Shown: positions 44,481-55,983 of the stretch, piece after piece
Numbering within the stretch: position 1 is the stretch's first letter
How the letters are laid out: every line of letters starts with the position of its first letter
Source of the DNA: Haemophilus parainfluenzae
GTDB taxonomy: Bacteria > Pseudomonadota > Gammaproteobacteria > Enterobacterales > Pasteurellaceae
Assembly (NCBI RefSeq): GCF_003252725.1
Contig: NZ_QEPO01000001.1
Coordinates: forward strand, 434,001-498,000
Reading direction: 5' to 3'
DNA: 64,000 nucleotides
The notes under the pieces: model-generated
The model's database searches: none
Told to the model about the DNA's origin: nothing
What the model saw: the letters and a program-made list of their open reading frames with translations, nothing else
Program-made: the position numbers and the translations under genes

Positions 44481-46883
44481 ATGAAACTCACGTTATTTCA
44501 ACTGTGCATCATGCTCATCATTTCAGCCTTTTCTTTGCTTATCGTGCCTGATTTTTTACTGTTTACCTGGCAACGAGCAGGGCTGAGCATTTTATTGTTG
44601 GTTATGACCGCATTTTGTTTCCATTGGTTCAATTATTTTAAAGCCAGAAATTTTTTTATGAGCGGTATCTTGTTTTTGATTACTTTAGCTTATGCACATT
44701 CACCCGCTTTATCGTTATTGGGACAAGCAGAGAGAATTTCAAGTTTACCGAATAAAATCACGTTAGAACTCCACATCTCAGAAATTTTTCATCAGCAAGA
44801 TTATCAAACGTTGGTTGCTACGGCCTCTTTATTTGATGGGAAAGAACAACAAATTTTTATTAATTGGAGAGCACCAGAAAAACCACAAGTAGGTGAAATT
44901 TGGCGGGCGGATGTAAAGCTTCGTCCTATTTCGGCGAGATTAAACCATGGGGGATTTGATCGACAGCAATGGTATTTTTCCAAAAGAATTATTGCCGTAG
45001 GGAATGTGAAAAGTGCGGTCAAAATGAGTGAAGATTTTTCTTATCGCACAGATTTTCTACAGAATAGTCTCAAACAGACGGAAGGGCTTTCTTTACAAGG
45101 TTTACTTATCGCATTGGCATTCGGTGAGCGAGCTTGGTTGGATAATAAAACGTGGCTGATTTATCAGCAAACGAATACAGCACATTTGATTGCTATTTCA
45201 GGACTCCATATCGGTTTAGCAATGGGGATAGGATTTTTCTTTGCTCGATTTTTGCAATTTGCACTGCCTACACGCGTTATTTCGCCCTGGTTTCCGCTTT
45301 GCTTTGGTGTGTTGATTGCTTTAGGTTATGCCTATTTAGCCGGATTTAGTTTACCGACCTTTCGTGCAATGATGGCATTGCTTTTTATTGCAATCCTTCA
45401 ATGTTCTCGACGATATTACACGCCTTCGCAAATGCTGTGTTTGGTGGTGGCATTTTTGCTTTTTTGTGATCCGCTTATGCCACTTTCGGTTAGCTTTTGG
45501 CTTTCAGTTGGTGCTGTTACCTGTTTGATTGTATGGTACCGATATGTTCCCTTATCAATCATTGAATGGCAACATCAAAAATTATCCCGCAAAGTGCGGT
45601 GGATTTTAGGATTGTTTCATTTGCAGATTGGTTTGTTGATTTTATTCACACCTATTCAGCTTTTCTTTTTTAATGGCTTGGCATTAAATGGGTTCTTAGC
45701 AAATTTAATTGCAGTGCCCTTGTATAGCTTCTTACTTGTACCCTTGATTCTCTTTGCGGTGTTAACGAATGGTGCATTTTCTTCTTGGTATTTTTCAAAT
45801 GCGATTGCTCAAGGTATTACACAATGTCTCCGTGTTTTCCAAGGCTCATATGTGCCGATTTCAATTAATTTATCTCTTATTCTGACCGCACTTTTAAGCC
45901 TTATTTTTGGCGGAATGTTAAGTAGATTGTATTTTGCATCTCAAGCTCAAACAAAAAATACACCGTTAAAATCGAGTCGCTTTTTCACGTTAAATCATAC
46001 AAAAATCTTATCGGCAAAAGAGTATAAACAAGCGCTATTGGGCATAATTCTTATTTTTAGTATTTGTATGAGTACGCTAGGATATCGATATTTCACGAAA
46101 CCCAAATGGCAGCTAGATACCTTAGATGTGGGACAAGGTTTAGCAACCTTAATTGTGAAAGAGGGGAAAGGCGTGTTGTATGACACAGGGCCTGCTTGGC
46201 AGAATGGAATAGGGGCATCTTCCATGGCAGAATTGGAAATATTACCTTATCTTCAACGGGAAGGCATTGAGCTTGAAACTTTGATTTTAAGCCATGATGA
46301 TAACGATCATTCAGGTGGTGCTAAAGCGATTTTAGCCGCATACCGAGACATTGAACTGATTACACCTTCTCGTAAAAACTACGGCGAAACGCACCGCACT
46401 TTTTGTCTTCAGGGGAAACAATGGCTGTGGCGAGGACTTGATTTTAAAGTTCTTTCACCAACGCAAATAACAGATAGAGCGGAGAATCCGCAATCTTGCG
46501 TAATTTTACTAACAGATGGACAGTACAAGATCCTTTTAACCGGTGATGCGGATGTGGCGACAGAAAGAGCATTTGCTGAAAACATAGGCAAAATTAATGT
46601 GTTACAAGTGGGGCATCATGGTAGTAAAACTTCAACAGGCGAGTTTTTATTGGCTCTGACGAAACCTGATCTTGCCTTAATTTCAAGTGGACGATGGAAT
46701 GCGTGGAATTTTCCTCATCCAACCGTGATTGAACGGTTAAATCGTTATCAAAGTGCGGTCGAAAATACCGCTATTTCAGGTCATATAAGGTTAAATTTTA
46801 CTGAAAAGGGCATTGAAATTGAAAAGGCGAGAGGAGATTTTTCACCTTGGTTTGCCCGTGTAATTGGATTATCCCCGAAATAA
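44481..46883 (+). CDS. comEC: ComEC/Rec2, inner-membrane DNA uptake channel
   Basis: Moves single-stranded DNA across the inner membrane during transformation. 800 residues: N-terminal membrane segments and DUF4131 region, the Competence domain (ISGLHIGLAMGIGFFFARFLQ, AGFSLPTFRAMMALLFIA, NLIAVPLYSFLLVPLIL), and a C-terminal metallo-beta-lactamase domain with LDVGQGLATLIV, SHDDNDHSGGAKAIL and VGHHGSKTSTGEFL, which may degrade the non-transforming strand. Intact throughout. Known as rec-2 in H. influenzae. Several uptake signals lie inside it. The upstream CRP-S site places it in the competence regulon. Confidence 0.95.
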   Translation: MKLTLFQLCIMLIISAFSLLIVPDFLLFTWQRAGLSILLLVMTAFCFHWFNYFKARNFFMSGILFLITLAYAHSPALSLLGQAERISSLPNKITLELHISEIFHQQDYQTLVATASLFDGKEQQIFINWRAPEKPQVGEIWRADVKLRPISARLNHGGFDRQQWYFSKRIIAVGNVKSAVKMSEDFSYRTDFLQNSLKQTEGLSLQGLLIALAFGERAWLDNKTWLIYQQTNTAHLIAISGLHIGLAMGIGFFFARFLQFALPTRVISPWFPLCFGVLIALGYAYLAGFSLPTFRAMMALLFIAILQCSRRYYTPSQMLCLVVAFLLFCDPLMPLSVSFWLSVGAVTCLIVWYRYVPLSIIEWQHQKLSRKVRWILGLFHLQIGLLILFTPIQLFFFNGLALNGFLANLIAVPLYSFLLVPLILFAVLTNGAFSSWYFSNAIAQGITQCLRVFQGSYVPISINLSLILTALLSLIFGGMLSRLYFASQAQTKNTPLKSSRFFTLNHTKILSAKEYKQALLGIILIFSICMSTLGYRYFTKPKWQLDTLDVGQGLATLIVKEGKGVLYDTGPAWQNGIGASSMAELEILPYLQREGIELETLILSHDDNDHSGGAKAILAAYRDIELITPSRKNYGETHRTFCLQGKQWLWRGLDFKVLSPTQITDRAENPQSCVILLTDGQYKILLTGDADVATERAFAENIGKINVLQVGHHGSKTSTGEFLLALTKPDLALISSGRWNAWNFPHPTVIERLNRYQSAVENTAISGHIRLNFTEKGIEIEKARGDFSPWFARVIGLSPK

Positions 46884-46935
46884 CAGGTACAATGCAGCCA
46901 ATTTTTATTAAGACAATGTGATGTAAGAACAAACT

Positions 46936-48684
46936 ATGCAAGATAAAGATTTCTCAACCACACAAACTTTTAAGCGTTTATGGCCGATGATTTCACCGTT
47001 TAAATCAGGCTTATTAGTCGCCGCTTTTGCTTTAATTTTTAATGCTTTAGCAGATTCAGGTTTGATTTATATGCTTAAGCCTTTGCTTGATGATGGTTTC
47101 GGAAAAGCCGATCATTCTTTCTTGAAAATGATGGCATTTGTTGTGGTTGGCATGATTATATTGCGTGGGGTGACCAACTTTGTCTCTACTTATTGCCTAG
47201 CGTGGGTATCCGGTAAAGTAGTGATGATTATGCGCCGCCGTTTGTTTAAACATTTAATGTTTATGCCAGTGAGCTTTTTTGATCGTAATTCAACAGGAAA
47301 ATTACTTTCTCGTATTACTTACGACTCAGAAATGATTGCTAACTCTTCATCTAGTTCATTAGTGACGATTGTTCGCGAAGGAGCCTATTTAATTTCGTTG
47401 CTTGTTGTGATGTTCTATACCAGTTGGGAATTAACACTTGTGCTTTTTGTGATTGGCCCGATTATTGCAGTACTGATTCGCATGGTATCTAAGATTTTCC
47501 GTAAGCTCAGTAAAAATATGCAAGATTCCATGGGGGAATTAACCTCTGCGACGGAACAAATGCTGAAAGGGCATAAGGTAGTGCTTTCTTTTGGTGGGCA
47601 ATTAGTGGAGGAAGAGCGTTTCGATAAAGTCAGTAACGATATGCGTCGTAAAGGTATGAAGATGGTAACTGCTGATGCAATTTCAGATCCAGTTGTGCAA
47701 GTGATTGCTTCTTTGGCGTTGGCAGCAGTGCTTTATTTAGCAACGACACCATTAATTGCTGATGATAATTTAACTGCGGGTTCTTTCACGGTAGTTTTTT
47801 CTTCTATGTTAGCGATGATGCGTCCGTTAAAATCCTTGACGAATGTAAACTCACAATTCCAACGAGGCATGGCGGCTTGTCAGACATTGTTTGCGATCTT
47901 AGATTTAGAGACTGAAAAAGATAATGGTACGTATAAAGCCGAACCCGCAAAAGGTGATTTAGAATTTAAAAATGTGAGTTTTGCCTATGAGGGTAAAGAA
48001 GAGAAAGCCTTAAATAATATCTCTTTCTATGTGCCTGCAGGCAAAACCGTGGCATTAGTGGGGCGTTCAGGTTCGGGTAAATCAACCATTGCCAATTTAG
48101 TGACGCGTTTCTACGATATTGATGAAGGTGAGATTTTATTAGATGGCGTGAGAATTCAAGATTATCGTTTATCTAATTTACGTGAGAATTGTTCTGTCGT
48201 TTCTCAACAAGTACATTTATTTAACGATACGATTGCCAATAATATTGCTTACGCGGCAGAAGATAAATACAGTCGTGAGCAAATTGTCGAAGCGGCAAAA
48301 GCAGCTTATGCCCTGGAGTTTATCGAGAAGCTTCCACAAGGTTTTGATACAGTAATTGGCGAAAATGGTGCGAGTCTTTCTGGAGGCCAACGTCAGCGTT
48401 TAGCCATTGCTCGTGCGTTATTACGTAATTCACCGGTTTTAATTTTAGATGAAGCGACGTCTGCTCTTGATACCGAATCTGAACGTGCGATTCAGTCTGC
48501 ATTAGAAGAGCTGAAGAAAGATCGTACAGTATTGGTTATCGCGCATCGTTTATCAACCATTGAAAATGCCGATGAAATCTTAGTCATTGAACATGGTGAA
48601 ATTAAAGAACGTGGTACACATCAAGATTTATTAGCGCTTGATGGTGCGTATAAACAATTACACAGTATGCAGTTTAGCGGATAA
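46936..48684 (+). CDS. msbA: MsbA, lipid A flippase (ABC exporter)
   Basis: Flips lipid A-core across the inner membrane, essential for LPS. 582 residues: six-helix exporter domain (about 1-320) and ATPase domain with Walker [10 protein letters not shown], signature SLSGGQRQR and Walker [14 protein letters not shown]-loop AHRLST. It heads the cluster msbA-lpxK-ycaR-kdsB, which matches the gene order in enterobacteria, with comEC (ycaI) before it. Confidence 0.96.
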   Translation: MQDKDFSTTQTFKRLWPMISPFKSGLLVAAFALIFNALADSGLIYMLKPLLDDGFGKADHSFLKMMAFVVVGMIILRGVTNFVSTYCLAWVSGKVVMIMRRRLFKHLMFMPVSFFDRNSTGKLLSRITYDSEMIANSSSSSLVTIVREGAYLISLLVVMFYTSWELTLVLFVIGPIIAVLIRMVSKIFRKLSKNMQDSMGELTSATEQMLKGHKVVLSFGGQLVEEERFDKVSNDMRRKGMKMVTADAISDPVVQVIASLALAAVLYLATTPLIADDNLTAGSFTVVFSSMLAMMRPLKSLTNVNSQFQRGMAACQTLFAILDLETEKDNGTYKAEPAKGDLEFKNVSFAYEGKEEKALNNISFYVPAGKTVALVGRSGSGKSTIANLVTRFYDIDEGEILLDGVRIQDYRLSNLRENCSVVSQQVHLFNDTIANNIAYAAEDKYSREQIVEAAKAAYALEFIEKLPQGFDTVIGENGASLSGGQRQRLAIARALLRNSPVLILDEATSALDTESERAIQSALEELKKDRTVLVIAHRLSTIENADEILVIEHGEIKERGTHQDLLALDGAYKQLHSMQFSG

Positions 48685-48737
48685 AATAATAAGGGCGAAC
48701 CAATGTGTTCGCCCAAAATCAATATAGGATAAATGAA

Positions 48738-49718
48738 ATGCCTTTTTGGTACTCTAATTCAAAGCTAGCTTGGTTACTCCTTCCTTTTTCACTGCTATTT
48801 TGGTTGATTAGCCAAATTCGCCGAGCATTATTTTCCCTGAATATCTTATCCTCTTATAAATCTCCGAAACCGGTCATTATTGTCGGCAATCTTTCTGTTG
48901 GTGGAAATGGTAAAACGCCTGTCGTTGTGTGGCTAGTTGAAGAGTTACAAAAACAAGGATTACGTGTAGGCGTGATTTCTCGTGGCTATGGTAGCCAATC
49001 TAAAACCTATCCTTTACTTGTCACACCGGAAACAGACCCCGTTCAAGGGGGCGATGAACCTGTTTTAATTGCCAAAAGAACAGGTGTACCCGTGGTGATT
49101 TCACCGAATCGTCAACAAGCGATTGAATTACTTTTGAACACACAGGATTGCGATCTGATTATTTCGGATGATGGATTACAACATTATAAGTTGCAACGTG
49201 ACATTGAAATTGTGGTGATGGATGCAGAGCGAGCTTTAGGGAACGGCTTTGTTTTGCCTGCAGGACCTTTGCGTGAATTGCCAAGTCGTTTAAAAAATGT
49301 GGACTTTGTGATTACCAATGGAGGAAAAAATGCTTATTCAGATGCGGTTATGACGCTCGTTCCTCATTATGCGATTAATTTAGTGACAGCTGAAAAACGC
49401 TTGTTAAGTGAATTTTCCCAAGGTTCAGCTATCGCGGGAATTGGTAACCCACAACGTTTTTTTACAATGTTGGAAAATTTAAATATTCGTTTAGAAAATA
49501 CGAAAGCTTTTCAAGATCATCAACATTTCGAGCCGCAATTATTAGAAAAACTCGCTGAAAACCAACCGCTCTTTATGACCGAAAAGGATGCCGTAAAATG
49601 CCAAGCTTTTGCTAAAGAGAATTGGTGGTATGTTCCAGTTGATGCGGAGATTGTTGAGGCTGAAAACCAAGGCCAAAAACTTCCACAATTGTGGGAAAAA
49701 ATCCGTCATTTAGTTTAA
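48738..49718 (+). CDS. lpxK: LpxK, tetraacyldisaccharide 4'-kinase
   Basis: Phosphorylates lipid IVA precursor at the 4' position. Start at [14 protein letters not shown] (48738, 326 residues), with AGGAT eight bases before; the eleven codons upstream are intergenic. N-terminal membrane anchor ([15 protein letters not shown]), P-loop [13 protein letters not shown], then [27 protein letters not shown] and [13 protein letters not shown]. Confidence 0.95.
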   Translation: MPFWYSNSKLAWLLLPFSLLFWLISQIRRALFSLNILSSYKSPKPVIIVGNLSVGGNGKTPVVVWLVEELQKQGLRVGVISRGYGSQSKTYPLLVTPETDPVQGGDEPVLIAKRTGVPVVISPNRQQAIELLLNTQDCDLIISDDGLQHYKLQRDIEIVVMDAERALGNGFVLPAGPLRELPSRLKNVDFVITNGGKNAYSDAVMTLVPHYAINLVTAEKRLLSEFSQGSAIAGIGNPQRFFTMLENLNIRLENTKAFQDHQHFEPQLLEKLAENQPLFMTEKDAVKCQAFAKENWWYVPVDAEIVEAENQGQKLPQLWEKIRHLV

Positions 49719-49735
49719 CTCTATTCGAGTGAAAT

Positions 49736-49915
49736 ATGTGTGAGAAACTTAATCCTCGATTATTAGAAGTGATTGCTTGCCCGCGATGTTTGGCAAGATT
49801 GAAATACGATCAAGAAAATCAACGGCTCATTTGCCCTTTTGAGCAAGTGGCGTATCCTATTGAAAATGGCGTGCCGGTTTTGTTGGCAGAAAAAGCCGAA
49901 AGATTGAAAGAATAA
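49736..49915 (+). CDS. ycaR: YcaR / Trm112-like small zinc-ribbon protein
   Basis: A 59-residue gene between lpxK and kdsB: MCEKLNPRLLEVIACPRCLA, then LICPFEQVAYPIENGVPVLL and a charged end. It matches the UPF0434/Trm112 family and sits in the same place as ycaR in E. coli. CPRC is present and ICPF supplies a third cysteine. Eukaryotic and archaeal Trm112 proteins activate methyltransferases; the role in bacteria is unsettled. Confidence 0.9.
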   Translation: MCEKLNPRLLEVIACPRCLARLKYDQENQRLICPFEQVAYPIENGVPVLLAEKAERLKE

Positions 49916-49924
49916 GGAATGATT

Positions 49925-50683
49925 ATGTCATTTACAGTTATTATCCCTGCTCGTTTTGCATCGAGCCGCTTACCAGGTAAACCTTTAGCTGATATTGCCG
50001 GTAAACCCATGATTCAACATGTTTTTGAGAAAGCTCAACAATCAGGCGCGAGCCGAGTCATTATTGCCACAGATAACGAACAAGTTGAAAAGGCAGCAAA
50101 AGCTTTTGGAGCAGAAGTTTGTATGACATCAGAAGCACATAATTCTGGTACTGAGCGTTTAGCGGAAGTGGTCAGTAAGCTTAGTATTGCTGATGATGAA
50201 ATTATTGTAAACATCCAAGGGGATGAGCCGCTAATTCCACCTGTTATTGTGAGTCAAGTGGCAGAGAATTTAGCGAAGTTTAACGTGAATATGGCGACAC
50301 TTGCGGTAAAAATTCACGAAGCGGAAGAGTTATTTAACCCAAATGCTGTGAAAGTTGTTACGGATAAAGATGGCTACGTTTTATATTTTTCCCGTTCAGT
50401 GATTCCTTACGATCGTGATCAATTTATGCAATTAGCGGATACTTCAAAGGCGCAACTGGCTGATGCATATCTCCGTCATATTGGTATTTATGCTTATCGT
50501 GCAGGCTTTATTAAACAATATGTGCAATGGGCACCAACGCAGTTAGAAAACTTAGAGAAATTAGAGCAACTCCGTGTATTGTGGTACGGTGAGCGTATTC
50601 ATGTGGAATTGGCGAAAGAAGTGCCTGCTGTTGGTGTTGATACGGCTGAAGATTTAGAAAAAGTGCGGTCAATTTTGGCATAG
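49925..50683 (+). CDS. kdsB: KdsB, CMP-KDO synthetase
   Basis: Activates 3-deoxy-manno-octulosonate with CTP for LPS inner-core assembly. 252 residues from [21 protein letters not shown]; an ATG two codons earlier touches the Shine-Dalgarno AAGGA and is less likely. Motifs: [32 protein letters not shown] and [12 protein letters not shown]. It sits nine bases before uvrC; an uptake signal encodes residues near its C-terminus. Confidence 0.96.
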   Translation: MSFTVIIPARFASSRLPGKPLADIAGKPMIQHVFEKAQQSGASRVIIATDNEQVEKAAKAFGAEVCMTSEAHNSGTERLAEVVSKLSIADDEIIVNIQGDEPLIPPVIVSQVAENLAKFNVNMATLAVKIHEAEELFNPNAVKVVTDKDGYVLYFSRSVIPYDRDQFMQLADTSKAQLADAYLRHIGIYAYRAGFIKQYVQWAPTQLENLEKLEQLRVLWYGERIHVELAKEVPAVGVDTAEDLEKVRSILA

Positions 50684-50692
50684 TTTTTACTG

Positions 50693-52519
50693 ATGTTTGA
50701 TTCCAAGAAGTTTCTCTCAGACGTTTCTCATGAACCTGGTGTTTATCGTATGTATGACGATAAAGATCAGGTTATTTATGTGGGCAAAGCGAAAGATCTC
50801 AAAAAGCGACTTTCCAGCTATTTCCGCAAAAACTTAAGCAGCAAAAAAACAGAAGCCTTGGTGTCGTCAATTCATCATATAGACACAACCATTACTTCTT
50901 CTGAAACTGAAGCGTTATTACTTGAGCATAACTTTATTAAACTTTATCAGCCTCGTTATAACGTATTATTGCGAGATGATAAATCCTATCCTTTTATTTT
51001 ACTGACGAAAGAACATCATCCTCGTATTACTTCTTATCGCGGAACGAAAAAAATTGCAGGCGAATATTTCGGCCCTTATCCTCATGCGGGGGCAGTGCGT
51101 GAAACCTTGTCGTTAATGCAAAAATTATTCCCTGTTCGTCAATGTGAAAATTCGGTTTATAACAATCGTTCCCGCCCTTGTTTGCAATATCAAATCGGGC
51201 GTTGCTCAGCACCTTGTGTGCCAGGCTATGTGACTGATGAAGAATATAATCAGCAAGTCGAATTAGCACGACTATTTTTACAAGGAAAAGATCAGCAAGT
51301 ATTAGATTATCTCATCGGCAAAATGGAGCAGGCGAGCCGTGATTTAGATTTTGAAGGTGCGGCACGTTATCGTGACCAAATTCAAGCGGTTCGTGCGGTT
51401 ATCGAAAAACAATTTGTTTCCAATGAGCGTTTGGACGATATGGATATTATGTCCATTGCGTATCAGCACGGTTTAGCTTGTGTTCAAGTGATGTTTATTC
51501 GTCAAGGTAAAGTATTGGGCAATCGCAGTTATTTTCCGAAAGTACCTGCTAATACTGATTTGTCCGAATTAACGGCGACGTTTGTTGGGCAGTTTTATTT
51601 GCAAGGTCATCAGGGAAGAAGTATTCCTAATAGTATTATTGTGGATCATAAACTAGATGAAAAAGCTGAGCTTGAAGCCCTGTTAACTGAACAAGCAGGT
51701 AGAAAAGTAGTGATACAAGAATCCGCTAAAGGTGATAAAGGTAAATATCTACAACTAGCGCAAATTAATGCCAAAGCAGCTTTAGCAACTCAGCTCAAAC
51801 AATCTTCTCGAATGCACGAACGTTATCAAGCCCTTTGCGAATTGCTCGATATGCCTGAAATTAAACGAATGGAATGTTTTGATATTAGCCATACGATGGG
51901 GAATCAAACCGTGGCATCTTGCGTGGTATTTAATCAAGAAGGTCCACTGAAATCAGATTATCGCCGTTTTAATATTGAAGGCATTACAGGTGGTGATGAC
52001 TATGCAGCGATGGAGCAAGCCTTAAAGAAACGTTACGACCGCGATCTTGATGAAGATAAAATTCCCGATATTATTTTTATTGATGGTGGTAAAGGGCAGC
52101 TTAATCGTGCCTTAGAGGTTTTTCATCACCTCAACGTAAAATGGGATAAAAATCGACCGCACTTAATTGGTGTGGCAAAAGGTGTAGATCGTCGAGCGGG
52201 ACAAGAAGTGTTGATTATCAGCAAACAAGATCGTGAGATTCATTTGCCGGATGATAGCCTTGCACTACATTTAATCCAACATATTCGAGATGAAAGCCAT
52301 AATCATGCGATTAACGGTCATCGTCAAAAACGCCAAAAAGCCTTTACCCAAAGTGGATTGGAAACTATTGAAGGGGTAGGCGCTAAACGACGTCAAGCCT
52401 TGTTGAAATATTTAGGTGGATTGCAAGGTGTCAAAAATGCCACATTGGATGAAATCGCCTCTGTACCCGGTATTTCTAAAGCCTTAGCCGAAAAGATTTT
52501 CGAGACCTTAAAAAGTTAG
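50693..52519 (+). CDS. uvrC: UvrC, nucleotide excision repair endonuclease
   Basis: Cuts on both sides of a DNA lesion marked by UvrAB. 608 residues: GIY-YIG nuclease ([20 protein letters not shown], 3' incision), Cys-rich stretch ([14 protein letters not shown]), UVR motif for UvrB contact ([17 protein letters not shown]), RNase-H-like 5' nuclease ([22 protein letters not shown]) and C-terminal double helix-hairpin-helix ([20 protein letters not shown]). Confidence 0.96.
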   Translation: MFDSKKFLSDVSHEPGVYRMYDDKDQVIYVGKAKDLKKRLSSYFRKNLSSKKTEALVSSIHHIDTTITSSETEALLLEHNFIKLYQPRYNVLLRDDKSYPFILLTKEHHPRITSYRGTKKIAGEYFGPYPHAGAVRETLSLMQKLFPVRQCENSVYNNRSRPCLQYQIGRCSAPCVPGYVTDEEYNQQVELARLFLQGKDQQVLDYLIGKMEQASRDLDFEGAARYRDQIQAVRAVIEKQFVSNERLDDMDIMSIAYQHGLACVQVMFIRQGKVLGNRSYFPKVPANTDLSELTATFVGQFYLQGHQGRSIPNSIIVDHKLDEKAELEALLTEQAGRKVVIQESAKGDKGKYLQLAQINAKAALATQLKQSSRMHERYQALCELLDMPEIKRMECFDISHTMGNQTVASCVVFNQEGPLKSDYRRFNIEGITGGDDYAAMEQALKKRYDRDLDEDKIPDIIFIDGGKGQLNRALEVFHHLNVKWDKNRPHLIGVAKGVDRRAGQEVLIISKQDREIHLPDDSLALHLIQHIRDESHNHAINGHRQKRQKAFTQSGLETIEGVGAKRRQALLKYLGGLQGVKNATLDEIASVPGISKALAEKIFETLKS

Positions 52520-52588
52520 GAAAAATCTTGATTTTCTACACGAACTGTCTATTATTTCAACCTTTCGGATTTTATATAGGAACATATT

Positions 52589-53308
52589 ATGTTTGAATGG
52601 CTTGTTGATCCTGAAGCATGGATTTCATTGCTCACATTGACCGCACTTGAAATCGTCTTGGGTATCGATAACATTATTTTTATTAGTATTTTAGTGGGAC
52701 GTTTACCTGCGAATCAACGTCAATCTGGTCGTATTATCGGCCTTGGATTAGCGATGATTACCCGTATTTTACTTCTTGTTTCCCTTTCTTGGATGATGAA
52801 ATTAACGGAGCCACTATTCACTTTGGTTGGTCAGGAAATTTCGGGTCGCGATTTGATTTTATTCCTTGGGGGCTTATTCCTAATTGTGAAAAGTACAGGT
52901 GAAATTAAAGAGGCGATGCATCCTGAAGCACATCATGAAGAAGAGAATAACAAGAAGAAAGTCAGTTATTTGGGTGTATTAATCCAAATTGCGATTTTAG
53001 ATATCGTATTTTCTTTAGACTCAGTAATTACCGCGGTAGGGATGGCAAACCACCTTCCAGTGATGATTTTGGCAATTATGATTGCAGTAGGTGTGATGAT
53101 GTTTGCAGCGAAACCAATTGGTAATTTTGTTGATACCCATCCGACATTGAAGATTTTAGCCTTAGCATTCTTAATTTTAGTTGGAGTAAGTTTAATTGCT
53201 GAAAGTTTGGATATTCATATTCCAAAAGGCTACATTTACTTTGCAATGGGCTTCTCAACAGTAGTTGAAATGCTCAACATCAAAATGCGAAAATCACTTG
53301 GTCATTAA
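52589..53308 (+). CDS. TerC-family membrane protein
   Basis: 239 residues, about seven membrane segments, with TerC motifs LEIVLGIDNIIFISIL, ILDIVFSLDSVITAVGM and the acidic residues inside helices (Asp in GIDN and SLDS) typical of the family. A His/Glu-rich loop (HPEAHHEEENNKKK) may bind metal. TerC relatives act in manganese export or metalation of secreted proteins in other bacteria; YgdQ-like members such as this have no firm role. Confidence 0.85.
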   Translation: MFEWLVDPEAWISLLTLTALEIVLGIDNIIFISILVGRLPANQRQSGRIIGLGLAMITRILLLVSLSWMMKLTEPLFTLVGQEISGRDLILFLGGLFLIVKSTGEIKEAMHPEAHHEEENNKKKVSYLGVLIQIAILDIVFSLDSVITAVGMANHLPVMILAIMIAVGVMMFAAKPIGNFVDTHPTLKILALAFLILVGVSLIAESLDIHIPKGYIYFAMGFSTVVEMLNIKMRKSLGH

Positions 53309-53315
53309 ATCATAT

Positions 53316-53349
53316 AAAAAGGCGGAACAATGTGTTCCGCCTTTTTTTA
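53316..53349. terminator. Bidirectional terminator between the TerC gene and hitC
   Basis: AAAGGCGGAACA / TGTTCCGCCTTT perfect 12-bp stem, 3-base loop, A and T runs at both sides. Confidence 0.9.
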
Positions 53350-54399
53350 GTCATTATAGAATACCCCTTTCCCATACAAATACATGGTGACTTGTTCGTC
53401 AGTATGGTATTCGTTGATGAGATCTTCATTGATATTCAATTCATAACCGCAAACATCAATACAAATATTGATAGCTCGTCCTCTTGATTCAATTCGCTTA
53501 ATCTCACCTTTAAAAGAAGCGGTCGGGTCTTGGATTTTTTTCGCAAGAGAGAATTGCTCAGGGCGGAATAACACTTTCCCTTGCGTATGGCCATTTCCTT
53601 TATTTTCGATGGCAATTTCACCTAATTGACAGGTCGCGATGCTATCGTTTTTTAATGTTGCAGGAAGAATAATGCTGTCCCCAATAAATTTAGCAATAGA
53701 CAAATACTGAGGTGACCAATAGAGCGTTTTAGGTGTCGCAATTTGGAGAATTTTCCCTTCTTGAATCACTGCGATTTTGTCAGCATGACATAGTGCTTCA
53801 TCGCGATCATGGGTTACAAATACGGCAGAGGAACCACTTTCTCTTAATACTTGTAACATATCGTAACGAATTTGATTTCTTAGATGTTCATCTAACGCAC
53901 TAAATGGCTCATCAAACAGGATTAACTCAGGGCTTGGTGCAAGTGCTCGAGCAAGTGCAACACGTTGCTGTTGACCACCAGAAAGCTGATGAGGGAAACG
54001 GTCCGCTAAGCTGCTAATACCCGTGAGTTTCATCACTTCTTCGATGCGTTGTTTTTCCTCTTCCGTTTTCCCTTTGCCATCGCCTAAGCCATAAGCAATA
54101 TTGCGGTAAACATTTAAATGAGGAAATAGCACGCCTTCTTGTACCACATAGCCTAATTTGCGTTGCTGGGTCGGCACATTGAGATTTTCTTTAAAAATAG
54201 GTTGATTCTTTAACCAAATCTCACCGCTTGTTGGTTGTTCAAAACCAGCAATACTACGCAATAAGGTGGTTTTTCCACAACCAGATGCGCCAAGAAGAAA
54301 TAGAATTTCACCTTTCTCTAATTGCAGAGAGATATTGTGTAAAACCTGTTGCCCATTAAAGGATTTATTCAAATTTTTAATGTCGAGTAATGTTGTCAT
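53347..54399 (-). CDS. hitC: HitC (FbpC), ferric iron ABC transporter ATPase
   Basis: 350 residues, ATPase of the HitABC/FbpABC importer of periplasmic Fe3+. Walker A LGASGCGKTT, Q-loop, signature LSGGQQQRVALARAL, Walker B LILFDEPFSALDEHL and H-loop VTHDRDEAL; the C-terminal ~110 residues form the TOBE regulatory domain. It is 13 bases from hitB and is the last gene of the operon. Confidence 0.94.
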   Translation of the reverse strand: MTTLLDIKNLNKSFNGQQVLHNISLQLEKGEILFLLGASGCGKTTLLRSIAGFEQPTSGEIWLKNQPIFKENLNVPTQQRKLGYVVQEGVLFPHLNVYRNIAYGLGDGKGKTEEEKQRIEEVMKLTGISSLADRFPHQLSGGQQQRVALARALAPSPELILFDEPFSALDEHLRNQIRYDMLQVLRESGSSAVFVTHDRDEALCHADKIAVIQEGKILQIATPKTLYWSPQYLSIAKFIGDSIILPATLKNDSIATCQLGEIAIENKGNGHTQGKVLFRPEQFSLAKKIQDPTASFKGEIKRIESRGRAINICIDVCGYELNINEDLINEYHTDEQVTMYLYGKGVFYND

Positions 54400-54412
54400 T
54401 TTTATCTTCTCG

Positions 54413-55933
54413 TTATTTAAAACCGTATCGTTTCAGTAAAAATACAGGAATCCCTGAAAATAGCACTAACATAATGGCATAAGGCGTTGCAGCCGCATAT
54501 TGTGCATCAGAGGTGTATTCCCACACCGCAGTTGAAAGCGTTTTAATGTCATTAGGGGTCAGTAATAAGGTTGCGGTGAGCTCTTTCATTAAGTTTAAAA
54601 ATACTAAAGCAAAGGCAGCCGCAATCCCCGGTAACATAGCTGGAATGACTAAGGTACGGAAAATATAAAAGTTGCTACGGCCTAAGCTTTGCCCTACCTT
54701 TTCAATGTTACTAGACATTTGTTCAAGCGAGCTACGCAAGGTCGTTTGCGCCATTGGAAGATAAAGCATAAAGTAGGCAACGATAACCATGGCAAAGGTT
54801 TGATAAAGGGAATAGGCATAGTTGATGGTAAAGAAGACCAATGATAATGCGATAACAAGCCCTGGCACAGCGTGAAGTAGATAAGGGATTCGATCAAGCC
54901 AAATCGTCAATTTACTGCGATAGCGTACCGCAGCCCATACCAATGGTAGTGCACAAATAACGGTAAGTGTTGCACCCAGTGTTGATATAGTCAGTGAATT
55001 TGTGAAGGCGGTAAAAAATTCCCCAAAATCGACCGCACCTTCAATGGAACTTCCCACGGTTAGCCAATAAATCAGCATAGTAATCGGCACACCAATACTG
55101 AGCACAAAAATGGTCGTGAAAAAGCTTACGACTAAAATTTGTTTTCCTGCTGAGAGGGTTTTCAATGGATACGGACGTATTACGCCTTTGCCGCTTTGAT
55201 AGAGTGTTTGTGTGCCTCTAAAACGAATTTCCCCCATCACAACAAAGATACAGATCACCATTAACACACCAGAAAGTAAGGCGGCGGTGTTGTTATTAAA
55301 GGCCATTTCATATTCTTGGAAAATTGCCGTAGTGAAGGTTTGGTAATTTAAAATAGACACGGCGCCAAAGTCTACCAACATATGAAGCGCAATTAATAAT
55401 ACGCTGCTACCGATGGCGGGTTTGAGTTGTGGAAAAATCGCATGCCAAAATGTGTAAGCATGGCTTTTCGCCAATGAAAGGCTCACTTCTTCTAAAGAGC
55501 GGTCGAGTCTTTTTAAGGTCGCCGCGACAGGGAGATAAGCAAGCGGGAAAGAACTCAGCGTCATAATGCCGATGGTTCCCCAGAAGCCTTCCACTCTGAA
55601 GGTAAGACTGATCCACGTAAAACAACTGACAAAAGCCGGAATACAAAGAGGGAGCGTCATCGCAACTTGGAAAAAGCCTTTTCCCCAAAAGCGATAACGT
55701 TCTAATAAAAATGCACATAGTGTGCCGAGAATAATGGCGAAAAGCGTGACAAATATCATTAAAAGTAGGGTATTACTGAGCAATTCCCACATTCTTGGGC
55801 GCCAAAGTAATTCAATGCTACGAGCCAATCCGACATCTGCAGCACGCTCAATAACATATAAAAAAGGTAATAATAATGGCAAACTAATCAGCACGATTAA
55901 GGCTATAAGCCAGCGAGGTGGGCGATTAGACAC
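54413..55933 (-). CDS. hitB: HitB (FbpB), ferric iron ABC transporter permease
   Basis: 506 residues, a fused permease with about 12 membrane segments and two copies of the permease (EAA-type) domain, the usual form for FbpB. Start is GTG at 55933-55931, preceded by AAAGGA six bases away. It follows hitA by 92 bases, a gap that holds a strong hairpin. Confidence 0.93.
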   Translation of the reverse strand: MSNRPPRWLIALIVLISLPLLLPFLYVIERAADVGLARSIELLWRPRMWELLSNTLLLMIFVTLFAIILGTLCAFLLERYRFWGKGFFQVAMTLPLCIPAFVSCFTWISLTFRVEGFWGTIGIMTLSSFPLAYLPVAATLKRLDRSLEEVSLSLAKSHAYTFWHAIFPQLKPAIGSSVLLIALHMLVDFGAVSILNYQTFTTAIFQEYEMAFNNNTAALLSGVLMVICIFVVMGEIRFRGTQTLYQSGKGVIRPYPLKTLSAGKQILVVSFFTTIFVLSIGVPITMLIYWLTVGSSIEGAVDFGEFFTAFTNSLTISTLGATLTVICALPLVWAAVRYRSKLTIWLDRIPYLLHAVPGLVIALSLVFFTINYAYSLYQTFAMVIVAYFMLYLPMAQTTLRSSLEQMSSNIEKVGQSLGRSNFYIFRTLVIPAMLPGIAAAFALVFLNLMKELTATLLLTPNDIKTLSTAVWEYTSDAQYAAATPYAIMLVLFSGIPVFLLKRYGFK

Positions 55934-55983
55934 AGAAAAATCCTTTAAAATATCAGTATAGAGTAAGTTGAGTAAATAACAGA